From the NCBI GenBank assembly GCA_041552055.1, contig JBFELO010000065.1, positions 1 through 25,900 on the forward strand: a stretch of DNA of 25,900 nucleotides, in the 5' to 3' direction. Below the pieces are notes generated by a model. It worked only from the letters and a program-made list of their open reading frames with translations. It was not told the DNA's origin and made no database searches. This document shows, piece after piece, positions 7,780 to 15,901 of the stretch (positions are counted from its first letter, which is position 1; every line of letters starts with the position of its first letter). This stretch comes from JBFELO01 sp041552055. Lineage in GTDB: Bacteria; Acidobacteriota; Thermoanaerobaculia; Thermoanaerobaculales; Sulfomarinibacteraceae. The translations under genes and the position numbers were made by a program.

Positions 7780-7899
7780 CGAGTCGATGTGAAGACCCTG
7801 TTCATCGAGCCGGGCAGCCCGTGGGAAAACGGCAATGTCGAGTCGTTCAACGGGAAGCTCCGCGACGAGCGGCTGAATAGAGAAATCTCCTACACTCTG
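7780..7899 (+). pseudogene. IS3-family transposase (OrfB) fragment
   Basis: About 40 codons encode VKTLFIEPGSPWENGNVESF followed by NGKLRDERLNREISYTL, the conserved rve/integrase-core stretch of IS3-family OrfB, including the Glu in NVESFNGKLRDE expected for the DDE site. Nothing of the upstream DD region or the downstream end is present, and no IS termini flank it. Homology stops at the CTG at 7897-7899, about ten bases before the RAYT-unit repeat begins, suggesting truncation linked to that insertion. Confidence 0.85.
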
Positions 7900-7909
7900 C
7901 CGGGAGTCG

Positions 7910-7939
7910 GTGCCTGGCGTGACGAAATGACGAAGTCGC
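7910..7939. repeat. RAYT unit repeat, 3' end
   Basis: Reads GTGCCTGGCGTGACGAAATG and continues ACGAAGTCGC. It begins 3 nt downstream of the transposase stop codon and is the inverse partner of 8946-8975. Confidence 0.8.
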
Positions 7940-7942
7940 AGT

Positions 7943-8932
7943 TCACGGTGTGTCCCTTCGGGCGAAAAAGTCCGCGAGGGAGGAGTCGAGATCGTCACAG
8001 CGCAGTGCGAACGAGGCATCCTTGCTGCGTTTTTTGCGGGCCTCGCTGACCCAGTGGCTGACCACTTCGGGGTTCCTGCACAACGCCGCTGCAATCAATC
8101 TCCGGGGTGCGCCCCATCGCTCGGAAAGCACCGACGCGATCAGTCGGCGGTCTGCGGCGACAGCGCGATCTCGGGCCGGCCCCCTCAAGCGCTCGAGTGC
8201 GATCCCGAGCATCTCGCACGCTGCCGACGTCAGCTCGTCAACTGATCGGGACATGTCCCGACGATCGGTTTCGTGCCGTGAAGCCGTCGACGCTCCGGGC
8301 TCGAGGTCGTGGTCCTTGCGCGGGATGAGTTCCCACCAACCGGCACCTTCAGCTTGGGCAGTGTCTTGGCTACTGGTGTTGTCCGCATCCACACCTGCGC
8401 GGATGCCGGCGAAGTAGGCTTTCCGCGCGGCCCGACGGCTGTCGGCGAAGCACAGAAGCGCTTGGTCCACATCCAGCAGGGTGGAGCGCCCAGGTCGAAC
8501 GATCTCGCGGTGTCCGCTGAAAAGGTGTTTTTTTGGATCCTCTACGACGCCAGCCCTCACAGGATTGAGATGGATGTAGAGCACGAGCTGCGACAGGTAA
8601 CGCTGCTCGTGTATCAGCTTGGCGTTATACCTGCTGTGCCAGAGACCGCCTGATCGATCCCGCTGTCGGTTGAAGGCTCGGCTGAACGTCCCTTGCAGCC
8701 AGTGAAGGCTCTCGCCGAGGTTGACCGTCGACGTTCGGAGGGCCAGGTGGTAGTGGTTCGCCATGAGACACCAACCGAAAACCGTCCATCCGTCGCGTCT
8801 CTTCACCGACCGGATGCGCTCCACGAAATCGTTTGCGACGTGTGGATCGGAGAACACGGGCTCTCCACTGGCGACGCGGTTGTACACGTGGTACACGCCA
8901 CCCTCGAGCTCGACGCGCGGTCTCCTGGGCAT
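7943..8932 (-). CDS. REP-associated tyrosine transposase (RAYT, Y1_Tnp family)
   Basis: 329 residues. The N-terminal Y1 HUH nuclease domain spans about 1-150: MPRRPRVELEGGVYHVYNR opening, HUH motif HYH at 60-62 in CLMANHYHLALR, and the nucleophile Tyr119 in LVLYIHLNPVRAG. In related IS200/RAYT enzymes this Tyr forms a covalent link to single-stranded DNA at REP hairpins. The C-terminal part (about 225-329) contains a helix-turn-helix-like stretch (GAPRRLIAAALCRNPEVVS) as in long RAYTs. The ATG at 8932 begins 14 nt after the repeat on the same strand. No frameshift or missing key residue is seen, so it is predicted functional. Confidence 0.92.
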   Translation of the reverse strand: MPRRPRVELEGGVYHVYNRVASGEPVFSDPHVANDFVERIRSVKRRDGWTVFGWCLMANHYHLALRTSTVNLGESLHWLQGTFSRAFNRQRDRSGGLWHSRYNAKLIHEQRYLSQLVLYIHLNPVRAGVVEDPKKHLFSGHREIVRPGRSTLLDVDQALLCFADSRRAARKAYFAGIRAGVDADNTSSQDTAQAEGAGWWELIPRKDHDLEPGASTASRHETDRRDMSRSVDELTSAACEMLGIALERLRGPARDRAVAADRRLIASVLSERWGAPRRLIAAALCRNPEVVSHWVSEARKKRSKDASFALRCDDLDSSLADFFARRDTP

Positions 8933-8945
8933 GCCTCACTCTACA

Positions 8946-8975
8946 GAAACTTCGTCACTTCGTCATGCCTGGCAC
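8946..8975. repeat. RAYT unit repeat, 5' end
   Basis: On the minus strand it reads GTGCCAGGCATGACGAAGTG and continues ACGAAGTTTC, just upstream of the transposase start. Inverse partner of 7910-7939. Confidence 0.8.
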
Positions 8976-9119
8976 GAAGGTGAGGGCGATGCTGGGAGGG
9001 GGAATCGAGATTTCGCTGGACGCGATGGGAACCGGTCAGTCGTACTCGAGCGAGAGGTCACAGTGACGCCGACCAGCCTGACCAGTCGACAGGAGGAGGC
9101 TCTTCGGACTGTGTTCTGG

Positions 9120-9150
9120 TTGGGATTGTCGTCGCAGGATCACCTATGAT
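9120..9150 (+). promoter_or_regulatory. Possible promoter of the metallophosphoesterase gene cluster
   Basis: TATGAT at 9145-9150 resembles a sigma-70 -10 box; the nearest -35-like hexamer is TTGGGA at 9120-9125, with a long 19-nt spacer. It precedes the first gene of the ten-gene plus-strand run. Confidence 0.3.
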
Positions 9151-9196
9151 GCGGAGACCGGAACACGCGCGGTCAACGAGAGAGGAGACAACCGTC

Positions 9197-9247
9197 GTGA
9201 GGCTGTGCCCACATCGAGGAATCCTGGTCATGAGCCAGACTGCATGA
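9197..9247 (+). CDS. Possible 16-codon upstream leader ORF
   Basis: GTG at 9197 is preceded by AGAGGAGA and opens a frame MRLCPHRGILVMSQTA ending 16 nt before the metallophosphoesterase start. It may be a leader peptide or chance; there is no attenuator-like structure that I can see. Confidence 0.2.
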   Translation: MRLCPHRGILVMSQTA

Positions 9248-9263
9248 AGCGGGAGGAGAAACC

Positions 9264-10367
9264 ATGAATCGTGAACCGAAGGGATCACATGCGGCGTCCA
9301 CCATCGTGCTGCTTGTCGGGCTGTCGCTGTTGGCCGGTTGCGATCAACCGGCGGCGGTCACCGAGCAGGGCACAGAAAAAGCGGCCGTGTTCTCGTTCGA
9401 TCAGGCGGAGTTCCCCGGCGCGAAGCCGTGGACTTCCGACGACTTCATGAACGACCCCGACAACTTCCAGTTCGCGATCCTCGGGGATCGGGGTGGTGGG
9501 GCCAGTCCGCTGGGCACCTATAAGCGGGCAATAGAGCAGCTCAACTGGCTGCAGCCCGAGTTCGTGATGAGCGTCGGCGACTTCGTGGAGGGGTACACCA
9601 CCGTCCAGGCGGAGATAGACGCGCAATGGGAGGAGTTCGAGGCCATCATCGCCGGGCTCGAGCCTCCTTTCTTCTACGTGCGGGGCAACCACGACATCAA
9701 CATGCCACTCACGAGAAAGGCGTGGAGCGAGCGGTGCGGTCCACAGTATTACCACTTCCGATACACGGACGTGCTGTTCATCGTCCTCGACACCGAGGAC
9801 GCCGAACGGCCGATGCCTCCCAACATGGAGGAGGACATCGCCACGTACAACCGGCTCAAGAAGGAGAGTCAGGAGGCAGCGATGGCCTTCATCATCGAGT
9901 GGATGAAGACGCCGGAGGCCCAGGAGGCCTTCGGGCACGCGGCCAAGGTCGAGTTCCCGGAGGAGCAGCGGGCCTGGTTCAAGAAGGTGCTGGCGGAGAA
10001 CACGGACGTTCGCTGGACATTCGTGTTCCTACACGAGCCGGTGTGGGACAACCCGTCGGACAGCTTCAAGGAGATCGACGAGGCGATCCAGGGTAGGGAT
10101 TACACCTTCTTCGCCGGACACACCCACTACTACGACTACGACCTGATCAACGGCCACGAGTACATCACTGTGGGATCCGCCGGCGCGGCCTTCGTCCACG
10201 ACGGCCCGGGTAACGTGGACATGTTGACCTGGGTGACCATGACCGACGACGGCCCGGAGATCGCCGGCATCGCGCTCAAGGGCATCTTCGACCGCAAGGG
10301 GCTGGATCCGGAGATGTTCGGCGCCTACGACCGCACGCCCCCCCTGGGGCCGGGCAGCGCGCATTGA
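9264..10367 (+). CDS. Calcineurin-like metallophosphoesterase lipoprotein
   Basis: 367 residues. The signal peptide ends in the lipobox LLAGC (Cys26), so it is anchored in a membrane and faces the periplasm or surface. The five metallophosphoesterase motifs are in order: GDRGGG (74-79, with Arg where GDxH is more usual), GDFVEG (105-110), GNHD (141-144), LHEP (256-259) and GHTH (285-288). The dinuclear-metal site is otherwise complete; loss of the motif-I His is notable, since that His normally binds metal. An acidic insert lies between the third and fourth motifs. The start follows GGGAGGAG at 9251-9258. It heads the plus-strand cluster, 77 nt before a phosphatase lipoprotein gene, so I infer hydrolysis of extracytoplasmic phosphoesters. 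Confidence 0.9.
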   Translation: MNREPKGSHAASTIVLLVGLSLLAGCDQPAAVTEQGTEKAAVFSFDQAEFPGAKPWTSDDFMNDPDNFQFAILGDRGGGASPLGTYKRAIEQLNWLQPEFVMSVGDFVEGYTTVQAEIDAQWEEFEAIIAGLEPPFFYVRGNHDINMPLTRKAWSERCGPQYYHFRYTDVLFIVLDTEDAERPMPPNMEEDIATYNRLKKESQEAAMAFIIEWMKTPEAQEAFGHAAKVEFPEEQRAWFKKVLAENTDVRWTFVFLHEPVWDNPSDSFKEIDEAIQGRDYTFFAGHTHYYDYDLINGHEYITVGSAGAAFVHDGPGNVDMLTWVTMTDDGPEIAGIALKGIFDRKGLDPEMFGAYDRTPPLGPGSAH

Positions 10368-10444
10368 GGATCTTGACGGTGGGAAAGAGATGGAGTCGCT
10401 CCGTCCAACGGGAGCTCGGCCGAGGTGAAAAAAGGAGTATCACA

Positions 10445-11386
10445 ATGAGATCCGTGACGACCAATTCCTACTCGTATTTCATCCTCATCGTGGTCATCGG
10501 CCTGTCGCTGTCGCTTGTTCCAGCGTGCAGCCGAAGCGAGACGACAACCACGACCGAGGCACCGCCGCCGTCGGCACCGGTCGAGAAGGCGGCACCCGGG
10601 GAGAGTCTCGGCATCGTCTCGGTGGTGAACCTGCGTGACCTGGGCGGCTATACGACCGCTGATGGCGCGACCGTAGCCAGAGGGCTCGTCTACCGCTCCA
10701 ATCAGCTCAGCGGGATTCCAGAAGGCGACATGGAGAAGCTGGCCGCACTCGGGCTCAAGGTCGACTACGACCTGCGCACCGCGGATGAGCGCGACGCCCG
10801 TCCGGACGAGCTTCCTCCGGGTGTCGAGTACGTCGTGGTCGACGTGCTGGCCGACTCGCCGCAGGCCGGGCCGGCCATGCTGGAGAAGCTCATGGTCGAT
10901 CCGGCGGCTGCCAACGAGGAGTTCGGCGGCGGCAAGGTGGAGGAGGGGTTCCGACAGTCCTACCGTGAGTTCGTCACTCTGCCGAGCGCGAAAACGGAGT
11001 TCAGCAAGATGTTCCTCGGCATGGCCGACGAAGAGAAGCTCCCCGCCCTCTTCCACTGCACCACCGGCAAGGACCGCACCGGTTGGGCCGCGGCAGCCCT
11101 GCTGACCTTGCTCGGAGTTCCGAAGGACCAGGTCTACGAGGACTACCTGCGCAGCAACGACAACATCCTTCCGGCCTACAGACACGCCATCGACCCGTTC
11201 GTCGAGGCGGGCGGCGACCCGGAGATCCCGGCCGCGATTCTGGGCGTGAAGCGGGAGTACCTCGACGCGGCATTCGACGAGATGGAGAGGGAGTACGGCA
11301 CCATCGAGAACTACTTCGCTGAAGGCCTGGGTATCGATGCCGACGGACAGCAGGCGTTGCGCGATCTCTACCTCGGATCGAGTTAG
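10445..11386 (+). CDS. Tyrosine/dual-specificity-type phosphatase lipoprotein (Y_phosphatase3-like)
   Basis: 313 residues. A hydrophobic signal ends in LVPAC (lipid Cys28), followed by a Thr/Pro-rich linker to about residue 55. NLRDLGGY at 62-69 and the LVYRSNQL segment are typical of the Y_phosphatase3 family, and the signature HCTTGKDRTG at 204-213 fits HCxxGKDRT, with catalytic Cys205 and Arg211. Family members act on phosphotyrosine proteins, phosphoinositides or other phosphoesters. As an exported form it is unlikely to act on cytosolic signalling proteins, so a lipid or environmental phosphoester is plausible. The ATG at 10445 is chosen because AAAGGAG lies just upstream; the frame is open earlier. 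Confidence 0.9.
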   Translation: MRSVTTNSYSYFILIVVIGLSLSLVPACSRSETTTTTEAPPPSAPVEKAAPGESLGIVSVVNLRDLGGYTTADGATVARGLVYRSNQLSGIPEGDMEKLAALGLKVDYDLRTADERDARPDELPPGVEYVVVDVLADSPQAGPAMLEKLMVDPAAANEEFGGGKVEEGFRQSYREFVTLPSAKTEFSKMFLGMADEEKLPALFHCTTGKDRTGWAAAALLTLLGVPKDQVYEDYLRSNDNILPAYRHAIDPFVEAGGDPEIPAAILGVKREYLDAAFDEMEREYGTIENYFAEGLGIDADGQQALRDLYLGSS

Positions 11387-11436
11387 AAAGGTTGCTGCGG
11401 GCCGGCGAGTGGATGAGGGAGGGGGGAGCACGAGCT

Positions 11437-12348
11437 ATGCGTACCGCGCTGATCTGGGCGGTGTGCAGCCTGTGGGTGTCGGTCGGCACCGCCCAGGAGC
11501 TGACGCCGCGGTTCTACTGGCCGTCGCCGAAGGGGACGAAGGTCGGCGTCGTCGGATACGCCTACGCCTCGGGCGACGTACTCTTCGACCCGTCGATCCC
11601 GCTGTACGGCGTGAATTCCAACATCAACCTGGCGGTAGTCGGCTACCTGCAGACCATCAGCCTGTGGGGACGGACCGCGAACGTCCTCGGAGAGCTGCCT
11701 TACCAGTGGGGGACCACGCAGGGCCTCATCGGCGACACACCGGCGCGGGGCAACGCCTTCGGCATCGGCGACCTGCGCGTCACCCTCGCGGTCAACCTGC
11801 TCGGCGCACCCACGATGACGCCGGCAGACTTTCAGCAGCTGCGCATGAAGCCGCACCCGATCCTGGGCGCCAGCCTCAAGGTGGTGGCCCCCACCGGGCA
11901 GTACAACGTCGGCAGGCTGCTCAACGTGGGCGGCAACCGGTGGGCGGTCGAGGCGGAGCTCGGGACGGTGATCCCGCTCTGGCCCAAGTGGTTGCTCGAG
12001 CTCGACGCCGGCGTCTGGTTCCTGGGCGACGACGATGACTTCATCTCCGGTAGGAAGGAGCAGGAACCTGTTCTCACGTTTCAGCTGCACCTCGTCCATC
12101 GGTTCAGACCGGGATTCTGGGCCTCGTTCGACGCCAACTACTACACCGGCGGTCGCCAAACCATCGGTGGCAACGAGCTCGTCGACGAGCAGCAGAACTC
12201 GAGGGTGGGGGGCACACTGGTGTTCCCGTTCGCCCGTCGTCACGCACTCAAGCTCGGTTTCGCCACCGGCGTCTTTACCGAGTTCGGCTCCGACTTCGAC
12301 CAGTACCTGGTGAGCTACCAGGTGCTGCTCAACAAGATGAAGCGGTAA
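11437..12348 (+). CDS. Outer-membrane beta-barrel, phenol MetA/transporter-like family
   Basis: 303 residues with a Sec signal peptide (MRTALIWAVCSLWVSVGTAQ). Alternating hydrophobic strands with aromatic girdles run throughout. The opening LTPRFYWPSPKGTKV, the VVAPTGQY motif and a C-terminal strand ending QVLLNKMKR match the family annotated as 'transporter' or MetA-pathway of phenol degradation (PF13557). It presumably forms an outer-membrane channel for small molecules. ATG 11437 follows GAGGGAGGGGGGAG. With 50 nt to the gene before and 77 nt to the gene after, it fits in an operon with the exported phosphatases and the DUF3604 protein. Confidence 0.85.
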   Translation: MRTALIWAVCSLWVSVGTAQELTPRFYWPSPKGTKVGVVGYAYASGDVLFDPSIPLYGVNSNINLAVVGYLQTISLWGRTANVLGELPYQWGTTQGLIGDTPARGNAFGIGDLRVTLAVNLLGAPTMTPADFQQLRMKPHPILGASLKVVAPTGQYNVGRLLNVGGNRWAVEAELGTVIPLWPKWLLELDAGVWFLGDDDDFISGRKEQEPVLTFQLHLVHRFRPGFWASFDANYYTGGRQTIGGNELVDEQQNSRVGGTLVFPFARRHALKLGFATGVFTEFGSDFDQYLVSYQVLLNKMKR

Positions 12349-12425
12349 CTGGATTCCGATCTGGAATCCCTGACCGTGTGGGAGGTCCACGATTTCGACG
12401 GGCTGCGGAAAGAAGGGAGCAGGGT

Positions 12426-14342
12426 ATGAGGAATCAACAAGTCGTCACGTGGATAGCGGTCCTCGCGATGGTCGCCGGCGCCGCTCACGCGCAACAGCTC
12501 GACCTGTCGGCCGAGCCGGAAGACATCAAGATCGGTGAAAAAGAATACTCGCCGTACCTTCACCGCGGGTATCCGCAGCGGGTGTACTTCGGAGACACCC
12601 ACCACACCCACACGTCGTACTCCACCGACGCCGGGATGGTCGGATGTCGTCTCGGACCCGAGGAGGCTTACCGGTTCGCGCGCGGCGAGATCGTGGTCGC
12701 GTCGGGCGGGCTGCGCGCGCGCCTGCAGCGGCCGCTCGACTTCCTGGTCGTGGCCGACCACGCCGAGAACCTCGGGTTGGCGCCGATGATCGCCGAGGCC
12801 AACCCGGACCTGCTCGAGACCGAGTTCGGCCGCGAGATCTTCGAGCTCGTCCAGAGCGGGGACTACGGCGCGGCCTACACGCTGTGGGGGGACAACATGT
12901 CGTCGGGTAACGATCCCCTCGCGGGTCAGGACGCTCTCACGCGGACAATGTGGGAACGGATCACCGAGGCCGCCGAGAAGTACTACCAACCCGGCGCCTT
13001 CACCGCCTTCATCGGCTTCGAGTGGACCTCGAGCCCGGGTGGCAACAACCTGCACCGCAACGTCGTCTTCCGCGACGACAAGGAACAGGCCGACCGGGTG
13101 CTTCCATTCTCGAACTACGACTCCAGGGATCCGGAGGACCTGTGGCGGTGGATGGCGACCTACGAGGACAAGATCGGCGGAAGGATGCTCGCCATCCCGC
13201 ACAACGGGAACCTCTCCAACGGCCTGATGTTCGACGACGTCACCATGAGCGACGATCCCCTCGACCGTGCGTACGCGGAACGCCGCATGCGTCGCGAGCC
13301 GATCTACGAGGTCACGCAGATCAAGGGCGACGGCGAGGCCCACCCGCTGCTGTCGCCGGACGACGAGTTCGCCGACTACGGCACCTGGGACAAGGGCAGC
13401 TTCGGCCCCGAGCCGAAGACCCCCGACATGCTACCCCGCGAGTACGCCCGCGAGGCCCTGAAGCGGGGCCTCGCCTACGAGGCCGAGCTCGGGGTGAACC
13501 CGTTCAAGTTCGGCGTCGTCGGCTCGACCGACACCCACACCGCCCTGGCCACCACGCAGGAGAACAACTACTTCGGCAAGGCCACGCCGGCAGAGCCAAG
13601 CGCCAGTGCCCACCGATTCGACGAAACAATCACGGGTTACTCCCAGCAGGAGGGTGGACCGGACATCACCATCCGACACGTGAAAACCCTGGCCGCCGGA
13701 CTGGCAGCGGTGTGGGCCACGGAGAACACCCGCGAGGCGATCTTCGACGCCATGGAGCGGAAGGAGGTGTACGCAACCACCGGGACGCGGATGACCGTGC
13801 GCGTGTTCGCCGGCTGGGGGTTCGAAGAAGATGACATCCACCGACCCGACTTCGCGCACTTCGGCTACACCCACGGGGTGCCCATGGGTGGCGATCCGCG
13901 CTCGGCGCCCGGGGGGCAGGTGCCGAAGATCGTGATCCGGGCACTCCGTGATCCCGATGGCGCCAATCTCGACCGGGTCCAGGTCGTCAAGGGCTGGCTC
14001 GACGCCTCCGGAGAGCTGCACGAACGTGTGTTCGACGTGGCGATCTCCGACGGCCGCGAGATAGACGCCGACGGCCGCTGCACGACGCCGGTGGGCGACA
14101 GCGTCAACGTGGACGAGGCGACTTTCACCAATACCATCGGCGATCCGATGCTGTTCGGCTTCTGGCAGGACCCGGACTTCGACCCGTCCGAGCGCGCCTT
14201 CTACTACGTGAGAGTGCTCGAGATCCAGACGCCGAGGTGGACGACCTATGACGCGGCCTTCTTCGGCGTCGATCTTCCGGCCGACGTGCCGGCGAGCCAG
14301 CAGGAGCGGGCCTATACCTCGGCGATCTGGTACACGCCGTAG
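12426..14342 (+). CDS. DUF3604 family exported protein (PHP-like metal hydrolase)
   Basis: 638 residues with a signal peptide ending AAHAQ. Family features are clear: YFGDTHHTHTSYSTDAG at about 54-70 with metal-binding His, DFLVVADHAENLG, the TAFIGFEWTS segment, AIPHNGNLSNG, VGSTDTHTA, and a C-terminal region ending RAYTSAIWYTP. DUF3604 (PF12228) proteins resemble PHP/amidohydrolase enzymes with several metal-binding His and Asp; the reaction is not established. They are secreted and common in marine and soil bacteria. ATG 12426 is supported by GAAGGGAGCAGGG upstream. Co-directional with the outer-membrane barrel upstream, it probably degrades something imported or surface-bound. Confidence 0.92.
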   Translation: MRNQQVVTWIAVLAMVAGAAHAQQLDLSAEPEDIKIGEKEYSPYLHRGYPQRVYFGDTHHTHTSYSTDAGMVGCRLGPEEAYRFARGEIVVASGGLRARLQRPLDFLVVADHAENLGLAPMIAEANPDLLETEFGREIFELVQSGDYGAAYTLWGDNMSSGNDPLAGQDALTRTMWERITEAAEKYYQPGAFTAFIGFEWTSSPGGNNLHRNVVFRDDKEQADRVLPFSNYDSRDPEDLWRWMATYEDKIGGRMLAIPHNGNLSNGLMFDDVTMSDDPLDRAYAERRMRREPIYEVTQIKGDGEAHPLLSPDDEFADYGTWDKGSFGPEPKTPDMLPREYAREALKRGLAYEAELGVNPFKFGVVGSTDTHTALATTQENNYFGKATPAEPSASAHRFDETITGYSQQEGGPDITIRHVKTLAAGLAAVWATENTREAIFDAMERKEVYATTGTRMTVRVFAGWGFEEDDIHRPDFAHFGYTHGVPMGGDPRSAPGGQVPKIVIRALRDPDGANLDRVQVVKGWLDASGELHERVFDVAISDGREIDADGRCTTPVGDSVNVDEATFTNTIGDPMLFGFWQDPDFDPSERAFYYVRVLEIQTPRWTTYDAAFFGVDLPADVPASQQERAYTSAIWYTP

Positions 14343-14432
14343 GAAGAGGAATCATTCCCGATGCCGGTGACCGAAACCTTGTACTCTCGGTATCTGGCGC
14401 GACAAAACAACCTGAAGGGGAAAGGGGCAGTG

Positions 14433-15863
14433 ATGATCCGGAGAAGACGCTCGGAAGTTGTCGTGGTGCTGATCGGGATTCTTTGCGCCTGTGGCGCGAA
14501 CGGACCCGACGCGGTCACGCCCGAGGAGGCCCAAGCGACGGCCAGGGAGGCGTACGTCTGGGGTTTCCCCATGGTGATGAACTTCAAGACGCTCTACAAC
14601 TACGTGATCGACACCTCGAACCCCGAGTACAAGGGGCCGTTCAACGAGGTGAGCTGCGTGGCGCGGCTGTTCACCCCACAGGACAAGGCCGTGGTGACGC
14701 CCAACGCCGACACGCCGTACTGCATGTTCTGGCTCGACCTGCGGGCCGAGCCCCAGGTGCTGTCGGTGCCGGAGATGGAGCCGGAACGCTTCTACCACTT
14801 CCAGCTCGTCGACCTCTACACCCACAACTTCGCCTACGTGGGGACGCTGACCACGGGCAACGGCGCCGGCTCGTTCCTGATCGCCGGGCCGGACTGGCAT
14901 GGCGACACGCCGGAGGGCATCGAGAAGGTGCTGAGCAGCGAGACGGAGATGGTGTTCGTCGTCACCCGGACCCAGCTCTTCGGCTCGGACGACCTGGAGC
15001 GCGTGAAGGAGATCCAGGCAGGGTACGAGCTGCAGCCGCTCAGCTCGTTCGTTGGTATTGAACCGCCGCCGGCACCGCCGATGCCCGGTTTCCCGGTGTG
15101 GCAGGAAGGCGCCCAGTTCGACGAACGCTTCTTCGCCTCCCTCGACTTCATGATGACGCTGCTCGAAGAGCCCGCCCCCGGCAGGGAGGATCTCTGGCAG
15201 CGGCTCGCGAGGCTCGGCATCGGTGCAGGCGACTTCGACTTCGCGGTCCTCCCGTCCGAAACTCAGGAGGCGATGAAGGCGGGGCGGGAGGCCGGCTTTG
15301 CCGACATCGAGACCTTCGTCGCAGAGCACTCCGCCGATCCGCTGATCAGCGGCAAGCTCTTAGGCACACGGCGATTCCTGGAGCAAAGCGCGGCCGCCAA
15401 CTTCCAGAGCGACGACATCGACATCCTCCGCTCCGTGGCGGCGCACATGGGCCTCTACGGCAACTCCGCAGCGGAGGCGATCTACCCGACGTTTCTGGCC
15501 GACGCCGACGGCAACCCACTCGACGGCTCCACTCACAGCTACACCATGACCTTCGCCGAGAGTCAGCAGCCGCCGGTTCAGGCCTTTTGGTCGGTGACTA
15601 TGTACGATGGCACGACGCAACTGTTCATCGACAACCCCATCGACCGCTACCTCCTGAACTCGACGATGATGGACGACTTCCGATTCAACGACGACGGTTC
15701 GCTCACCCTGCTCGTCCAGAGGGACTCACCCGGTGCGGACATGGACTCGAACTGGCTGCCGGCTCCCGACGGTCCGTTCTACCTGGTGATGCGCCTCTAC
15801 GGCCCGGAAGCCGAGGCACTTGAAGGCACCTGGACGCCACCACCAGTGGTACCCGTGGAGTGA
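14433..15863 (+). CDS. DUF1254/DUF1214 lipoprotein, copy 1
   Basis: 476 residues. A short signal ends in an LCAC lipobox. The N-terminal DUF1254 domain begins at AREAYVWGFPMVMN with FNEVSC, the PNADTPY motif and LDLRAEP followed by RFYHFQLVDLYTHNF. The C-terminal DUF1214 domain has AFWSVTMYDGTTQLFIDNP, a GSLTLLVQ strand, SNWLPAPDGPFYLVMRLYGP and a terminal ALEGTWTPP. The fold is beta-rich and no activity is established. ATG 14433 is preceded by GGGAAAGGGG; the upstream frame reaches 14361 but lacks a signal at its N-terminus. Only 38 nt separate it from a second DUF1254 gene with limited identity, so an old tandem duplication is likely. Confidence 0.92.
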   Translation: MIRRRRSEVVVVLIGILCACGANGPDAVTPEEAQATAREAYVWGFPMVMNFKTLYNYVIDTSNPEYKGPFNEVSCVARLFTPQDKAVVTPNADTPYCMFWLDLRAEPQVLSVPEMEPERFYHFQLVDLYTHNFAYVGTLTTGNGAGSFLIAGPDWHGDTPEGIEKVLSSETEMVFVVTRTQLFGSDDLERVKEIQAGYELQPLSSFVGIEPPPAPPMPGFPVWQEGAQFDERFFASLDFMMTLLEEPAPGREDLWQRLARLGIGAGDFDFAVLPSETQEAMKAGREAGFADIETFVAEHSADPLISGKLLGTRRFLEQSAAANFQSDDIDILRSVAAHMGLYGNSAAEAIYPTFLADADGNPLDGSTHSYTMTFAESQQPPVQAFWSVTMYDGTTQLFIDNPIDRYLLNSTMMDDFRFNDDGSLTLLVQRDSPGADMDSNWLPAPDGPFYLVMRLYGPEAEALEGTWTPPPVVPVE

Positions 15864-15901
15864 AGGATGGGCGATCTTTACCTCAATCGAAGGAGGACAT
15901 G

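Larger units (their letters stand above)
7909..8976 (-). mobile_element. RAYT unit: REP-associated tyrosine transposase with flanking inverted repeats
   Basis: A single transposase gene lies between two inverted ~30-bp repeats at 7910-7939 and 8946-8975 that agree at 25 of 30 positions and share the core TGACGAARTGACGAAGT. This is the arrangement known for RAYT genes flanked by REP palindromes. The gene is intact, so the unit may be active. A degraded copy of its 3' end lies at 23997-24065. Confidence 0.8.
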
